DNA of 64,000 nucleotides from Xanthostigma xanthostigma. Lineage: Eukaryota > Arthropoda > Insecta > Raphidioptera > Raphidiidae. Location of the stretch: NCBI GenBank assembly GCA_963575645.1, contig OY754469.1, positions 50,426,753 through 50,490,752 of the forward strand. The letters are read 5' to 3'. Under the pieces are notes generated by a model. It made no database searches. It worked only from the letters and a program-made list of their open reading frames with translations, and was not told the DNA's origin. The translations under genes were made by a program, and so were the position numbers. This document shows, piece by piece, positions 35,585-47,287 of the stretch (position 1 is the first letter of the stretch; each line of letters opens with the position of its first letter).

Positions 35585-36205
35585 ACCGCAATATTTTATG
35601 ATGACAAAAATAAACCACAAATTAAAGCCATCAATTAAGTGAAAATAGAGCATCGTATATTATTTAGTGCGTAAAGAAAACAGTAAAATTGTCCCGGTAA
35701 CTTCATGTATACTATAATATGACGTGTTGTCTGGGTCTGTTGGGTTGAAACACTGTTACATAACAGACATAGGTAGGTACATAACACAAGACACCGCTAT
35801 TTTGCTCCAGTGACACTGATCATTATGTCATTTTATCCACGTCTACCTGTCTGTCTCAGGAAATAATCTTGTTGGATATTTTGGACAGACATATGCAATT
35901 TATGTGCTATAGGTGTTTATGGCATACTTTCTCGGTTTCCTCTGTATAACTGTAAATTATACACTGGGGTAATTGCGTGGTCAACTCAAATATAAGTTTC
36001 AATATCAGTAGCTTAATTAACCGAAGTTTCTGTCAAGTCCAATTCTGCGAAATTAATTTAAAAAAAAAATAATATTTAGGGCTCGTTTGATAATTCCCCA
36101 CCAAAATAAATATTAACTGCTTCGAAAGTCATTCTGACAACCATAGTTACAGCTCGCCTTAACTCAGCTCTCCCGACTTTATCCGAAAGAGCGTTTCACC
36201 TTCGG
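35585..36205. other. Unassigned sequence
   Basis: I see nothing assignable here. Confidence 0.4.
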
Positions 36206-36492
36206 TATAGTACGCGCCACGAATCTAAAAGGCTCGGAAGTTAGATGCGAATATAGGCTTGCGCTTGTACAGTCTGTTGAAAAACTACAAACTGGCAGCT
36301 CAATAAAACTAACATAGCAATAACAACTTGACAATAGCCTACTCGACTGTACTTTAAAGCAGGAAAGCGACAAGTGACAAAGGCAACCAGATAGCTGGGA
36401 GGTGGTGGGAGTATCAACGGCTCTAAAATGTGCCTTTGCGACGCTGTTTGTGACTAATCTCAGAACCTTTTAGATCCGTGGCGGGTACTATA
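36206..36492 (-). mobile_element. MITE family I, copy I2
   Basis: TATAGTACGCGCCACGAATC at the left is mirrored by GATCCGTGGCGGGTACTATA at the right. The interior is the inverse of I1, sharing ACAGTCTGTTGAAAAACTAC and GGAGGTGGTGGGAG. The 64-codon frame matching part of I1 is repeat-derived. Confidence 0.7.
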
Positions 36493-36918
36493 CCTGACGG
36501 ATCAGACTCGTTTACTGGCCAGGAAAAAAATACACTTGTAAATTTCCCGGCCTCCATCTCGTATCTCTCTTGCACCTAATGAAAAGATTTTCAAATTTGA
36601 TATACAAGTCAGGATCATATTAGACTATGCGGTTTTGTAAACAGTGTACTGTTTATAAATAAGTAGCGAGAAATGTGTGTAGATCAAAGTCAAGCTCAGA
36701 GTCTAGAACACAAAATATAAGATCGTTAAACTAAAAGGGAAATCGGGTAGTGAACAGTGTTCACTATTTGTCAAGTGGCGCTGTGTCGCCTCCCGGAATA
36801 GACGGGACGGGCATATTTCATTGTCACATCATCTGCGCTGTCGCTATTCGTTTGTTAACTGATACAGGCCTCCGACTGTATGTTGTTGACTAACGACTAA
36901 ATCTCACACACGTGATGT
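36493..36918. other. Unassigned sequence
   Basis: No supported feature. Confidence 0.4.
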
Positions 36919-37405
36919 TACCATAGAGATATTAGACTAGAGTACGCGAGTGAGCCGCGAAAGTGTCTGCAATTCAGACAGAGAACAGTTCCTTATCTCC
37001 ATGGTAACTAATGATACAAAACAATGTCTTCAGCATAAAGTAGTGTTGATCCAATAGAATGTTACGATGGAGGAAGGTTTTGGTTGAGGATCATAAATAA
37101 ATAAGCTTTACCAATAATAATATGATCATGTATGTTGTTTTAACAATTTACCACCGTTCGACCAGCTTGAGGCCCTGAAGATGAAAATAAATTTTTCGAA
37201 AGGTTGGCCACTAGCGAAACATTGGTAAAGCCTATTTATTTATGATCCTCAACCAAAACCTTCCTCCATCGTATACAAAACAATGCTGGAGTAAACAAAT
37301 ATCTGGTTTTCTGAAATTTCTGCAGCGTTCTCTCTCTCTTAACTTAGGACACATTCACTTATGGCAAGCATAAGGAACTAGCGTACTCTAATATCTCTAT
37401 GGATA
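36919..37405. mobile_element. Inverted-repeat element containing a nested foldback
   Basis: CCATAGAGATATTAG followed by AGAGTACGC at the left is mirrored by GCGTACTCTAATATCTCTAT at the right. The foldback at 37063-37273 sits inside it. The remaining interior is about 280 bp. The superfamily is unknown. Confidence 0.5.
37063..37273 (+). mobile_element. Foldback with hammerhead-like core
   Basis: Arms of 53 bp (37063-37115 and 37221-37273) are near-perfect mirrors containing GGAGGAAGGTTTTGGTTGAG and its complement. In the 105-bp spacer, GGCC-CTGAAGA (37175-37181), a GAAAA...TTTTC stem, GAAA (37198-37201) and a second GGCC form a three-way-junction-like arrangement. The arms differ in sequence from those at 7.9 and 9.1 kb. 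Only the core is shared. Confidence 0.6.
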
Positions 37406-37513
37406 TTACAGTGAACTCCCCCGTGAAGGTTCATTCAGGCCCAAAGCACACATGCTCCTTTTTAGGGTTCCGTACCCGAAGGGTGCTCAAACGGGACCCT
37501 ATTACTAAGCCTC

Positions 37514-37520
37514 CGCTGTC

Positions 37521-37555
<35 letters not shown>

Positions 37556-37560
37556 CTGTC
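37514..37560. repeat. (CTGT)n microsatellite in element H
   Basis: About eleven CTGT/CCGT units. A GTCY-type array near the 5' end is also described for DINE-1-type HINEs, which supports the class assignment. Confidence 0.9.
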
Positions 37561-38197
37561 AGCGGGCTGTATCTCAAGAACCGTAATAGGTAGAGAGTTG
37601 AAATTTTCACAGAGTGTGTATTTCTATTGCCGCTAGAACAACAAATAATTAAAAACCCCCCAAAACTCCCAAAAGAGGAGCAAACTAAGTTTTTTGCTTA
37701 TAATTCGTTCAATTTAAATCAGATCGTTTCGAGACCTGTCTTAAACGAAAGAGGAGAAAATTTTACATAGATTTTGTATAACAGAATTCGTCGAAACACT
37801 TTTTTTGTACAGCTTTATATAGAAATATAATGTATAAATTCAATTTTGTCTAATCCATAGCATACACGGAGATCGTCTGTCTTCGTTTGTTGCATAGTGT
37901 ACTATGGGAATTTAAATATTGCGTATGTTTTGTCTTAAAAAAAAAGATTGCATTTGTTCAAAAACGAATGTCATTAGTCAGTCTTTTGACATTAGTATTT
38001 TGTGAAAGGCAACGCCTTCTGAGTTAACGATTTGAATAACTAATTTTAATTATTAGAACATATTGCTTTGACAGATGCAAACGTCATTTTTTACATTTTT
38101 TACCATTCCAACACCATGGATGAGCGGAATGAAACCAAATTTTGGGAGGATGTTTGATATGCAAATATGAAGAGGCCTATTGTTTTTCAGAGACGTC

Positions 38198-38800
38198 GGC
38201 GCAAGCGCAAAAGAAATATATATTATAATGTTGTTTTTATAAGATAATAGTATACTTTTCATAAAGGCGTATTATTTTGTTTTACAGGAGTTTTGTAAAA
38301 TAAATTTTTGAAAAAAATCGGCGCATGCGTAGAAGAAATATATACTATAAGGCTGTTTTTTATATAATAACGGTATACTTTTCATTACGGTTTATTATTC
38401 TATCTATGTTTACAAAAGTTTTGTAATTTTTTGGTAAAAATTGGCGCATGCGCAAAAGAAATATATGCAATAATGTTGTTTTATATAATAATAGTATATA
38501 TTTCATAATGGTTTATTATTCTATTTTAAAAGAAAGTTTTGTAAAAAGTTTTAGGGGGAAAGGCGGCGCATGCGCAGAAGAGATATGTGCTATAACATTG
38601 TTTTTATATAATAATGGTATAATGGTATAATGGTATAATAATCGTTTAATATTCTAAAGTTTTGTATTTTTTTTTTTTTGGGGAAATCGGCGCATGCGCA
38701 ACAGAGATATTTGCCATAACGTTGTTATTTGATATAATGGTATATTTATCAAAACCTTATATTATTTTATTCTACAAGAAATTTTTGTAAAAAAAGTGTT
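38198..38800 (+). repeat. 122-bp tandem repeat, five units, in element H
   Basis: Each unit begins at GGCGCATGCGC or a one-base variant (38198, 38320, 38443, 38565, 38689; spacing 122-124 bp) and continues AGAAATATAT...TAATAGTATA...TTTTGTAA. The fourth unit contains a local ATAATGGT expansion. Two inverted units occur in A12 at about 61320-61470. Confidence 0.85.
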
Positions 38801-38983
38801 TATAATATAAAAACGCCGGGGTGAATTATGTAAAATTTCACGCCTTGAAATTCTTGAACTACTTGCATACTCCCACTGGTTACATATTGTTATAGCGCCT
38901 CTCTTGTTTCTTTTACAAAAGTATTTAAAAAGTACATAGTGTACGGAACCCTTCGTGTGCGAGTCCGACTCGCACTTGACCGG

Positions 38984-39934
38984 TTTTTTTATATCGGAAA
39001 GGCGCGATTTAACAATTTCATCGAGATTTGACGATCAATCAACTAGTCGACATTGGTTGTTCGATCGCGCGATTTGGCAACTGCGTGGGAACTCGGCGCA
39101 CTTTTACTCGATCTGGTGATCGATGTGTTTGTTACGCGTGAAGAGTGCACTCGGATAGGAATCCAAGGCATGGAGTAGCGCGAATCGGCGATTAAGTGCA
39201 ACTAAGTGTTTACAGTAATAACGAATTCGCCTTTCTCAGGTTCAAATTAAAAGCATTGAATTTTTCAGAATAATTATAAATCATATCAATTGATACTAAG
39301 CTCAAATAGCCGTGATAAATTATTATTAACATAAAATAAACAAAGAAATTTTGCTTTTCAAGGTTAAAAACGTGTTTTTTTTCTATTTTAAAGTATTATC
39401 ACCCATAATTCATAAAGTGTATAAAAGTTATCTTGATGCTTTATTTGCAATAATACAAAAGGTATCTCAAAAAAATGCATATGCATTTTTTATCCAATTC
39501 AATTTAATTAAAAACGCATACTTTAATTAACTTGTTTATAAAATGATTATAGATAATATATTAATTTATTTGTTTTACAAATTGAATACACTGAACCTAT
39601 CATCATATTCATGTAGGCACTTTACACTCATTACCGAAAATCATTTTTAATAGATTATGTTGAATGCACGCTTTAAAAGCTCGTGGTGTACTGAGTGCAA
39701 TCTTTTTAGTTTGACGTGAATTCAATAATTTGAAATATTGTGTCAATTAAATTATTTGTAACTATTGATGGCGTTAGAAGTTTTCAATCCTGATAATTTC
39801 TGTTCTATCTACACTTAATTCTCAAGTGTTTATGATTTTTTTTCAGATTTCTCTGAGCGATCCTTTTTATAATAAGGGGGAGCAGGACAGCAATTTTTTC
39901 CCCGAAATTTGCTCAAAAAAATATATATAAATAA
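38984..39934. other. Unassigned sequence
   Basis: A GC-richer patch at about 39000-39190, then AT-rich DNA. No feature is supported. Confidence 0.4.
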
Positions 39935-40157
39935 ATAAAATTGTGGACCAATTTTTCTCAGACCAATATATTGACAAAATAAAAAATAACAAATCAATAC
40001 AACATAAGATGACGTTTCGATCCGGCTTTGGATCTTCTTCAGAAAAATCTAAAAATATAAAAAATAATTAGTATTAAATTATTAATTATTATCTAATTAC
40101 ACGAATGATGATGTTTGAAAGAATCAAACAAATTGACGTTAATCAAAGATTTTAAAA
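39935..40157 (-). mobile_element. Family C repeat with hammerhead-like core (single arm)
   Basis: The minus strand reads CTGAAGA, GATCC...GGATC and GAAACG at 40041 down to about 40012. GGACCAATTTTTCTCAGAC lies on one side, and GACGTTAATCAAAGATT on the other. It lacks the mirrored second arm of the 7.9-kb copy. Confidence 0.55.
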
Positions 40158-40510
40158 TATATATAATATATATTGTTGAATTCGTGCTTTGATTTGATAT
40201 ATTTGTAATAATTGTTCGATATTGACAGTGAGTGAATGAGCGAAACTTCTGGAATCCTCAAGGTGATTTTAGAATTTTGTGTGTGCAGTCAACGCGTCAT
40301 TTAAAATCATATTTACTCATAATGTTTACTCATTGAAGTGTTTAATATTGTTTATTGTTTAAATGAGGATATATCTATTACATCCGGGTTCAAAATGTTA
40401 ACTTTTATCAGTGTGTTCCGTTATTAAGACAAGAAATCAGTGCTTGTTATACAAGAATAAATTGATAACTTTTGTATAGAAATGGTCAAATATTTTGCAG
40501 TTGTGTGTAT

Positions 40511-40701
40511 CACTTTACGATAAAATATTTTATAATTTTGCAAAGTTCTACAGTACACGGTTTGTGCAGACAATAAAGTACTGGATCGGTTGAAATAAAT
40601 GAATTATTGATCTCTTCACTTATTTCAACCGATCCGCTTGCACAAACCGTGTAGATACTGTAGAACTTTGCAAAATTATAAAATATTTTATCGTAAAGTG
40701 A
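40511..40701. mobile_element. Near-palindromic MITE at a TA target
   Basis: Almost the whole element is one inverted repeat. TCACTTTACGATAAAATATT through CGGATCGG/GGATCGG and TTGAAATAA is mirrored with a tiny loop. One arm has an insertion of about a dozen bases. TA dinucleotides flank both ends, suggesting a Tc1/mariner-type TA duplication. The 73-codon frame is a by-product of the palindrome. Confidence 0.7.
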
Positions 40702-42858
40702 TATACATTTATATCGTTCCTTAAACTTCACATTTCACGTACATATATTGTATATTATATTTATAACATATATTTCTCGCTTGTTATTATTTTACCTTGA
40801 TAAAACACTTAAATAGACAGATTAAACGAAATAAAATTTCCTTTAGTTATTATGTAATAATTACTTATAATAATTTCCATTGAATTATTATTATACGTAT
40901 CTTTTAATATATACAAATCACCAAATCAATTGAATGGTATTTCAGATGAGGAAACTATTTCCTTAACTGCTTATTTTTAAAAATATTGCTAGTAAAATGA
41001 CCTTGAAGATTTAACGCCATATGGCATCGAGTAATTATTAGCATATAGTTGTTAACTAGGGAATCCCCCAGATTTAAAACATGTAGTATGTGTTGTAATT
41101 TGCAGAAGAAAAGGAAAAAGCCTCTATAAAGTTCGACCACCAAGAAATTAAAACCTGACGTAAGTCCTTTACAAAGAAAAAAAATGATCTGTCTTCTACC
41201 AGTGGGTTCTTCCTTGCTAACTCGAATACAAGACATTTGTCTTCAGGCCGGGATTTTTTATTTTTTATAACTGCTTGAATTTAGCCAGAGCTAAGAGGAA
41301 ATGGGTCGAATCTCGATGCAAAACTCTATCATTAAAATATTAAAATGTGTATTTATCGATAAATTCATTGTATAGTCACTGGTCAGGTGTTTAATTAACA
41401 ACTAAAAATCTAAAAAATAAACAGTTATTCGCGACAATAATAAATTACACTAATTGTTAATATGTAGGTATACCTATGTGTCCTATATACTGATGCTAGG
41501 TAACTGATTGATGTTAGTCATAATGAAACACAAAGAAAATACATACGTAATTGTACCTCATGAAAGGCAAAGATAATCTTTTTTAGTAAATTATACACAA
41601 AAAATTTTAAAATGTATTCGCAAAAATATGCAAGTAAATTTTTTAATAAATGATTGCTGACGACAACACGACATTAATTTGCATTCTGCATGATACGCAA
41701 AATACAAAAAGAAATGCAATGCATAAAAATGTCATTGACATTACAAAGGCACTTCTTTTTATCTCTATAAAAGAGGCGTTCTTAGCATTCGTTTTTTTAA
41801 ACAATCGAACCAATTTTTTTTCCTATAAAATAATAACGAGACAAATGAACACCTTAAATGAAATGTGAATAAATCCAAAGTTTGATTTTATACGATAGGT
41901 CAATCATTAACACAAAAATCTATGTTAAAATCGAGATGGAATAATTTATGTTTCGTAAATTAATAAAATGCTAACCCATCAAATTTATTTGTTTGCTCTA
42001 ACGGCAAGTGGCGACGGTGCGGTAAAGTAATAATAAATTTATTTTAGCAATACACTTTAGTAAATTATTATGAAATTTCTAATTTGTGATTAATAAAGAA
42101 ATTATGGTAATAAGTAGGTATATTTGAAGACTCGAATTGAAAAGATGCGGAGTCGAAAGGACCTATTCAGCTATTCAGACAAGCAACAGCTCAGGGGAGA
42201 AACCGCACCTCAGTCAGCTTTGTCTGAATTCAAACAATAAACCACGTACATAAGTACATACATACGTTACGTGAAGAGTTGAACACGTTCTTAAACAAAA
42301 ATAATATTATACAATGACTCCAATCAGTCAAACACGTCAAAATTGACAAAGTGAAAATATCATTTTTTTTTTTAGAAAACTATAATTTGTATCATTTTTA
42401 ATTCTTACAGTTTACGTCTAAGAATATTCAATGTATTTTTATTCTAAATAATGCTTTCAAAAAGTCCTTGCAAAATGTTTTGATGTCTACTTAGTTGACA
42501 TATCTAATAACTCACAGTCTTCAAAAAATAAACATTTGCTTTACATAGCCAAGAACGAAATAGAGTGAATAAGGAAATTATGATTTTTTGGTCAGATTTT
42601 TTAATTTTTTTTTATCGCTCCTAGGGAGCGCGAGATTATTACAGGGGGACGCGTAGCTGTTACCAAAATATAATTTATGCTGGAAAACAAATCCAACCAA
42701 ACATTAAATTTAATATATTATTGTTGTAAACATGCATTTAATAACTTAAGAAGATAAACTTAGATTTTGCGTGATGTATTTTAGAATTCAAAAAGTTCAA
42801 CTATATATTAAAAGTGAGGCTGTGTTGAGAAAAACCATAAAATTATTTAACATAAAAA
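40702..42858. other. Unassigned AT-rich sequence
   Basis: Frames at 40955-41236 (93 codons, minus) and 41650-41868 (72 codons, plus) show no recognisable motif. No RNA gene or bounded repeat was found. Confidence 0.4.
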
Positions 42859-43044
42859 ATTGGTTGTCTGTAAAGTCGGTTTACGGACGATAGTTTTACG
42901 TGATAACGTATTCCGCTCGAATATCATATTTAATAATACATTACTGCGCTCTCGCTTGCACGCACAGGGTCAGGCGGAATGGAACGTTACACTTTTTCGT
43001 GCGTGCAGCTGGTGTTTCATCAATTTATAAGACGTTATCACGTC
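42859..43044 (-). mobile_element. Family A Helentron-like element, copy A8, short form
   Basis: A 186-bp copy with complete ends, the CCGCTCGAATATCATATTTA block and the GCGCTCTCGCTTGCACGC phrase shared with A2 and A11. Confidence 0.87.
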
Positions 43045-43334
43045 AAAAAATATTTAAAACATTTTACTTACATAGGTGCTTTAGGAAATTTCAAAATCAG
43101 GTAAAATGATTAACACAATTTTCAAATTAAACAATTACAATATTTATTACAATAACCGATCACGTTCACATTTCAATAAATTCTGATAGCCTTTACAAAA
43201 ATAGCTACGAATTTATATTGTATTGCGTAATAGTACTTCATTAGATTTTATGTCATCACCAGGTCAGTTTCAAAATTTAGATACAGCGGTTCAAAATAGG
43301 TGGATTTCACACAGTACTCTATGCAGATAATTTG

Positions 43335-43472
43335 CTACAACCTCGCGGACAGCGATGTGGTGCGGCTTTTTCCATAATTGTCGAGATAAATATATTCTGT
43401 AATTTGTCGTACAACAGAAATAATAGTACCCATGTCCATGTTTTGTAAAACATTCTGTATGTCCGTATTCAT
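43335..43472 (-). other. Coding-like short frame, product unknown
   Basis: A 45-codon frame starts at an ATG (43472) and is open seven codons further upstream. The peptide has a balanced composition (MNTDIQNVLQNMDMG, then ISVVRQITEYIYLDNYGKS). The string GCGAG|GTTGTA just before the stop could be a splice donor. A longer hydrophilic frame in another phase (43291-43500) is histidine/tyrosine-rich and less convincing. No family is recognised. Confidence 0.22.
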
Positions 43473-43500
43473 GGAAGTACGGTATTGTACTATCTATCAC

Positions 43501-45280
43501 ATAGGTACATTGTCAAGGCTTGCATGCAAATAAACACAATGTCATTTTTCTTAACGCGGCTTAAAAAAAGAAAAGTATATGATCCGTGAAAAATACAAAT
43601 ATCACAGTTGTTTGGACGATTTCATTTCACTAATGGTAGCATTAACAAGTGTACTACACGAACACTGACAGTGCGAATTCTGTCGAATCTATGACCATAG
43701 TTTTTGTTAGTTATACGTATACGTATTTAGTTTTAGGTAATTAATAATTTGTAATTATGTAAGTCAATTTTAAACCAGCTTTTTAAAATCAACGGTATAA
43801 TCTTGAACAAGGAGGTATAAAAAACATTTAAAATAGAAAAAAGCATTTATTAAAATTAATAAAAAATACGCACTATTATTAACTCAATAAAATATGGAAC
43901 TATTAAAAGCGATTTTATGTTAATATTTAAATAGCGGGATCTCGAAAGGGCAATACTGAATTAAAAATATGTCGTTTTTCTACAAAAAAATCTAAATTAA
44001 AATTTAAAACGTATCTTGAAACAACAATCAGCGAACAGTGACGTCACTCCATCGCAATTGGTAGTTTAAAAATATTTAAAATTTGTGTTAAGCATCCATC
44101 ACACGATCACTGTAACAGTAAGTATTTGAAGAAATGAACAAAGATTTTTGAAAATAATAAATTTATGGATTACATACGTCTATAAATATATTTGTAATTA
44201 AATATTATAATGTTAACGATGAACAGATCAAAGATGCACCTACGGTAATTTGAGTGACAAATTGGTTTGTATAAGAAGTGACAGAACTTTTATGGTTTAC
44301 ATAAAGTTTTTTATAATCTACACTCTACAGACTCTCTGTAAACACCTGTATATTTCTGTCATCTGTGAACATGAGCGTAGGCAGAAAACAAAATAAGAGT
44401 ATTATATTCAAGTAAAAATTAAAAAACAGAGCGTAGAAAAGCTTTTTTTGTGACGAACGTTGATGGAAGGCTAACGTAAGGATGAGTAAACCAGCTATAG
44501 AGACAGTTTAAGATAAGAGGCCGGTGTTATCAAAACACAGGGCCCGATTTGGAAGTTTAAATTTAAGTTTTAATTACGAAATTCGAAATAATGATATTAT
44601 GTTGACAAGTTCACGTCTGACTAGTTCAAAAGGGTGCTCGCAACGCCATGATTCGAATATATAACAAAGCATCCCATCCTTACATCAGTCGCAGACACCA
44701 CAGAAGCAGTGTGGAGTTTAAAAAGTCTGCTGGCCCTTGTTCGGTGATGCATCTCGAATGATCTACATACATACGCGGTATTTGACGTTACACATCCAAA
44801 AAACGCGACTTTTTTAACCCGTTGACTGCTCTAAAAATCGAGTCTTTCCATATTGAATTTTCATCATCGCTTATTTAATTTTTTTTTAATATACATGATT
44901 TTTGGCTTCTGAGGTTACTTGAATAACTATCCAAGTCCTTTACTCACTATTAATCATTATTCTACTAAGGGATGATGAACGATTGACATTGTTCTTGAAG
45001 CTCCCTTATGCAACCATTGTATATATAAAATGATTGTTCCTGAGGAACAATAATATTAACAGTTTTTTTAGTCTTGATTTAATCAATTACCATTAGTCTT
45101 AAAAAATAAAAAAAAAAAAAGAAAACAACCCTAAGATTTTAAATACTTCTAATATTAATGGATTAACATTCTTTATTCAACACGCGTGAGTAATTTCGGG
45201 GCCCTGCTAAACTCGGGAGAAATCATGTTGACGCGTAGAGTGCTAATAATAAGCCGTAAAGTGTGATACATAATGAATTT
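43501..45280. other. Unassigned sequence
   Basis: Long AT-rich stretch. No supported gene, RNA or repeat boundary. Confidence 0.4.
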
Positions 45281-45284
45281 CCTG

Positions 45285-45440
45285 GACCAATAGAAACTCA
45301 GTAGCAAGCCCAAGCGTGAAATAATGAAAAAAAACTGCACGCAGCTTCTGGACCAATAGGAACGTGGTAGGCGGTATTGTATATATGAAAACAGCATCGC
45401 AATTCAGCGAAAGTCATGGCAATCTTGTGTTCATACACTG
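45285..45440 (+). promoter_or_regulatory. Promoter-like segment with paired CCAAT boxes and a TATA motif
   Basis: GGACCAATAGAAAC (about 45285) and GGACCAATAGGAACG (about 45351) are near-duplicates. They are followed by TGTATATATGAAAA (about 45379) and, about 35 bp on, an ATG that opens only a 15-codon frame. Paired CCAAT boxes just upstream of TATA are seen in many strong animal promoters, such as those of histone genes. No such gene follows here, so this may be a promoter fossil or chance. Confidence 0.25.
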
Positions 45441-45534
45441 ACGGTGGGTACGTCAATCAATGAAGTGATTTATTATTTTTCCCTCTTTTATCAGAGCCCT
45501 GATTACATATTACTCCTGCTAGTTGAATAAAGTA

Positions 45535-45736
45535 TTATGTGCGACCATTGATCGAAGGAGAATATTCCACTCGCGTGCGGCAAATTTCACGCTCATGGAA
45601 TCTTCTCCTTCTCTCACTAGTCGCACAATATACTATTTTCAAATTATCGAAACACAATTTTTTAATACATAATTTGAAAAAGTTTGTTCGTAGCCTACAA
45701 ATTATTTCAAGAGAGCACACACTTAGAAAGGTTTGA
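45535..45736. other. Open frames on both strands, probably not a gene
   Basis: Frames of 61 (minus) and 65 (plus) codons overlap in a somewhat GC-richer patch. Neither has a recognisable motif, and I cannot choose a strand. Confidence 0.15.
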
Positions 45737-47287
45737 AGGAAACTTTTACAAATCTTTTAAAATATTTCCAATAGGACGAAGTTAATGTGCATTCTTTTGA
45801 ACAGATTTTAAACGAAAAATAAATTTAAAGTAAATAATATCAGTCCCTGCAAATGGTGCTTGACAGCAGACAATCACAAATCATCCGGTATAAATTAGTA
45901 TGGATCTGGAGCTGTTGTACAAAGAGTTCTTTGTCATGTCGACCTGAGCTTGTTTACATTTTGTATATACTTAATATGTAGTAGGTATGTACTATTTAGT
46001 ATCGTTAGTACTGCTGCAGTATAAGCATGTAAAGCTTCATTGCTAGCAAAAACAGTTCATCACCATTCATCGTACACCAGTGACTATAGATGCATTAGAA
46101 AAAACGGTTCACCAACTGCTAGTGCTATCCAAACTAAATAGTAATACTTTTGGTCGGATGACTGTATTCTGATCGTTAAAAAGTGGGGCGGAGAGGTGAA
46201 GAATCAGAGGGCAAAGAATGTTGGGTGTACAGGTTAATAAAATGCCTAGATAGTAGAACCAGATACAGATTTTTGATCACGTCTCGAAATTTGTGTCGAA
46301 AAAAAATATTAATCTCGTCAAAGTTACATTACTTTGATCGATTACACGATTCGCTGCAGATATTTGGTTGACCCGACAAGCGGCAGTACATTTCATCGCC
46401 TTAGTAGACGGGGTGGGTTTTGTTTACATCAAAACTACATATTATTTATAAGTTAAATAGTGTATCTATAGAGAATAGGCGTAGTTAGTCGAATTATCAT
46501 TACTCCAAACATACGTCCTGATTTGAATGTATAATATTTTATATGTTGATATTAAAAAGTGAAAACGGTTGCTGCAAGTTTTCACTAATAAATTTATATT
46601 ACACAAATAGTAAATACATAATCTCAATAACCTTGAACTTGTATTGAATGTTGCAATGTCAATAAACCACTTTCGTTTTCAAACTTGTACGAATATGATA
46701 TACATATATCTATGTACTTCTTACTCCACGAATTTATAAGTCAAAAAATCTTTGTTTGCTTTTTGCCCATTTAAAATTGCTCTAAAAACAGCTTTGTCCT
46801 TAGTTTTTACAATCGCTTCCCTACATTTAATTAATCCGAGTAATTACTAATTATTTCTCTATAGACGATCGTTTTTTTTTTTAATTTACACCGACTTCAA
46901 AATAAATGTAGGAAGGTGATTGCATAACTAATAAAATCATTTTACACATTCGAATACCTTCCGGCAAACAATAATTCTTATCAATGATATTTATTTCTGG
47001 ATCTGTAACGGAAGTTTGTGAGCAGTTTAATTTATTATACTCATTCATCTACTAGCTTATAGTTACTAGAAAACTGCGTGGCACATTTTACATTATTTTG
47101 GAATAGATTGCAGTAAGGACTCTCAAATATGTACAGACATCGATGTTACCATCAATAAAATAAAATCGAAGCTGTAAAAACATAGAAACATAAACATTTT
47201 CCAATAAAGAGTATAAAATATTTGGTTTTTAGACCTGTTTGAAGCTTATTTCAATTTCACCTCTATTTTGATCATAGCATCGCAGCA
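45737..47287. other. Unassigned sequence, with one possible M-type fragment
   Basis: At about 46870-46910 a T-run followed by CACCGACTTCAAAATAAA resembles the start of the M element (49611), but nothing of the body follows. The rest is unassigned. Confidence 0.35.

Larger units (their letters stand above)
37464..38983 (+). mobile_element. Family H Helentron-like element (AGGGTTCCGTAC type), full length
   Basis: After a T-run it begins AGGGTTCCGTAC (37464-37475). The inverted partner GTACGGAACCCT is at 38941-38952, followed by the perfect hairpin GCGAGTCCGACTCGC (38959-38973), ACTTGACCGG and a T-run. A CTGT microsatellite follows the 5' end. The middle (about 37690-38160) matches the interior of A5, A10 and A12. 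Five tandem units occupy 38198-38800. I recognise this as a very common lepidopteran repeat. It encodes nothing. Confidence 0.85.

Noticed and set aside
40955..41236. 93-codon minus-strand frame as a membrane protein gene
   Set aside because: The hydrophobic peptide arises from AT-rich antisense sequence. There is no start context, no motif and no supporting neighbour.
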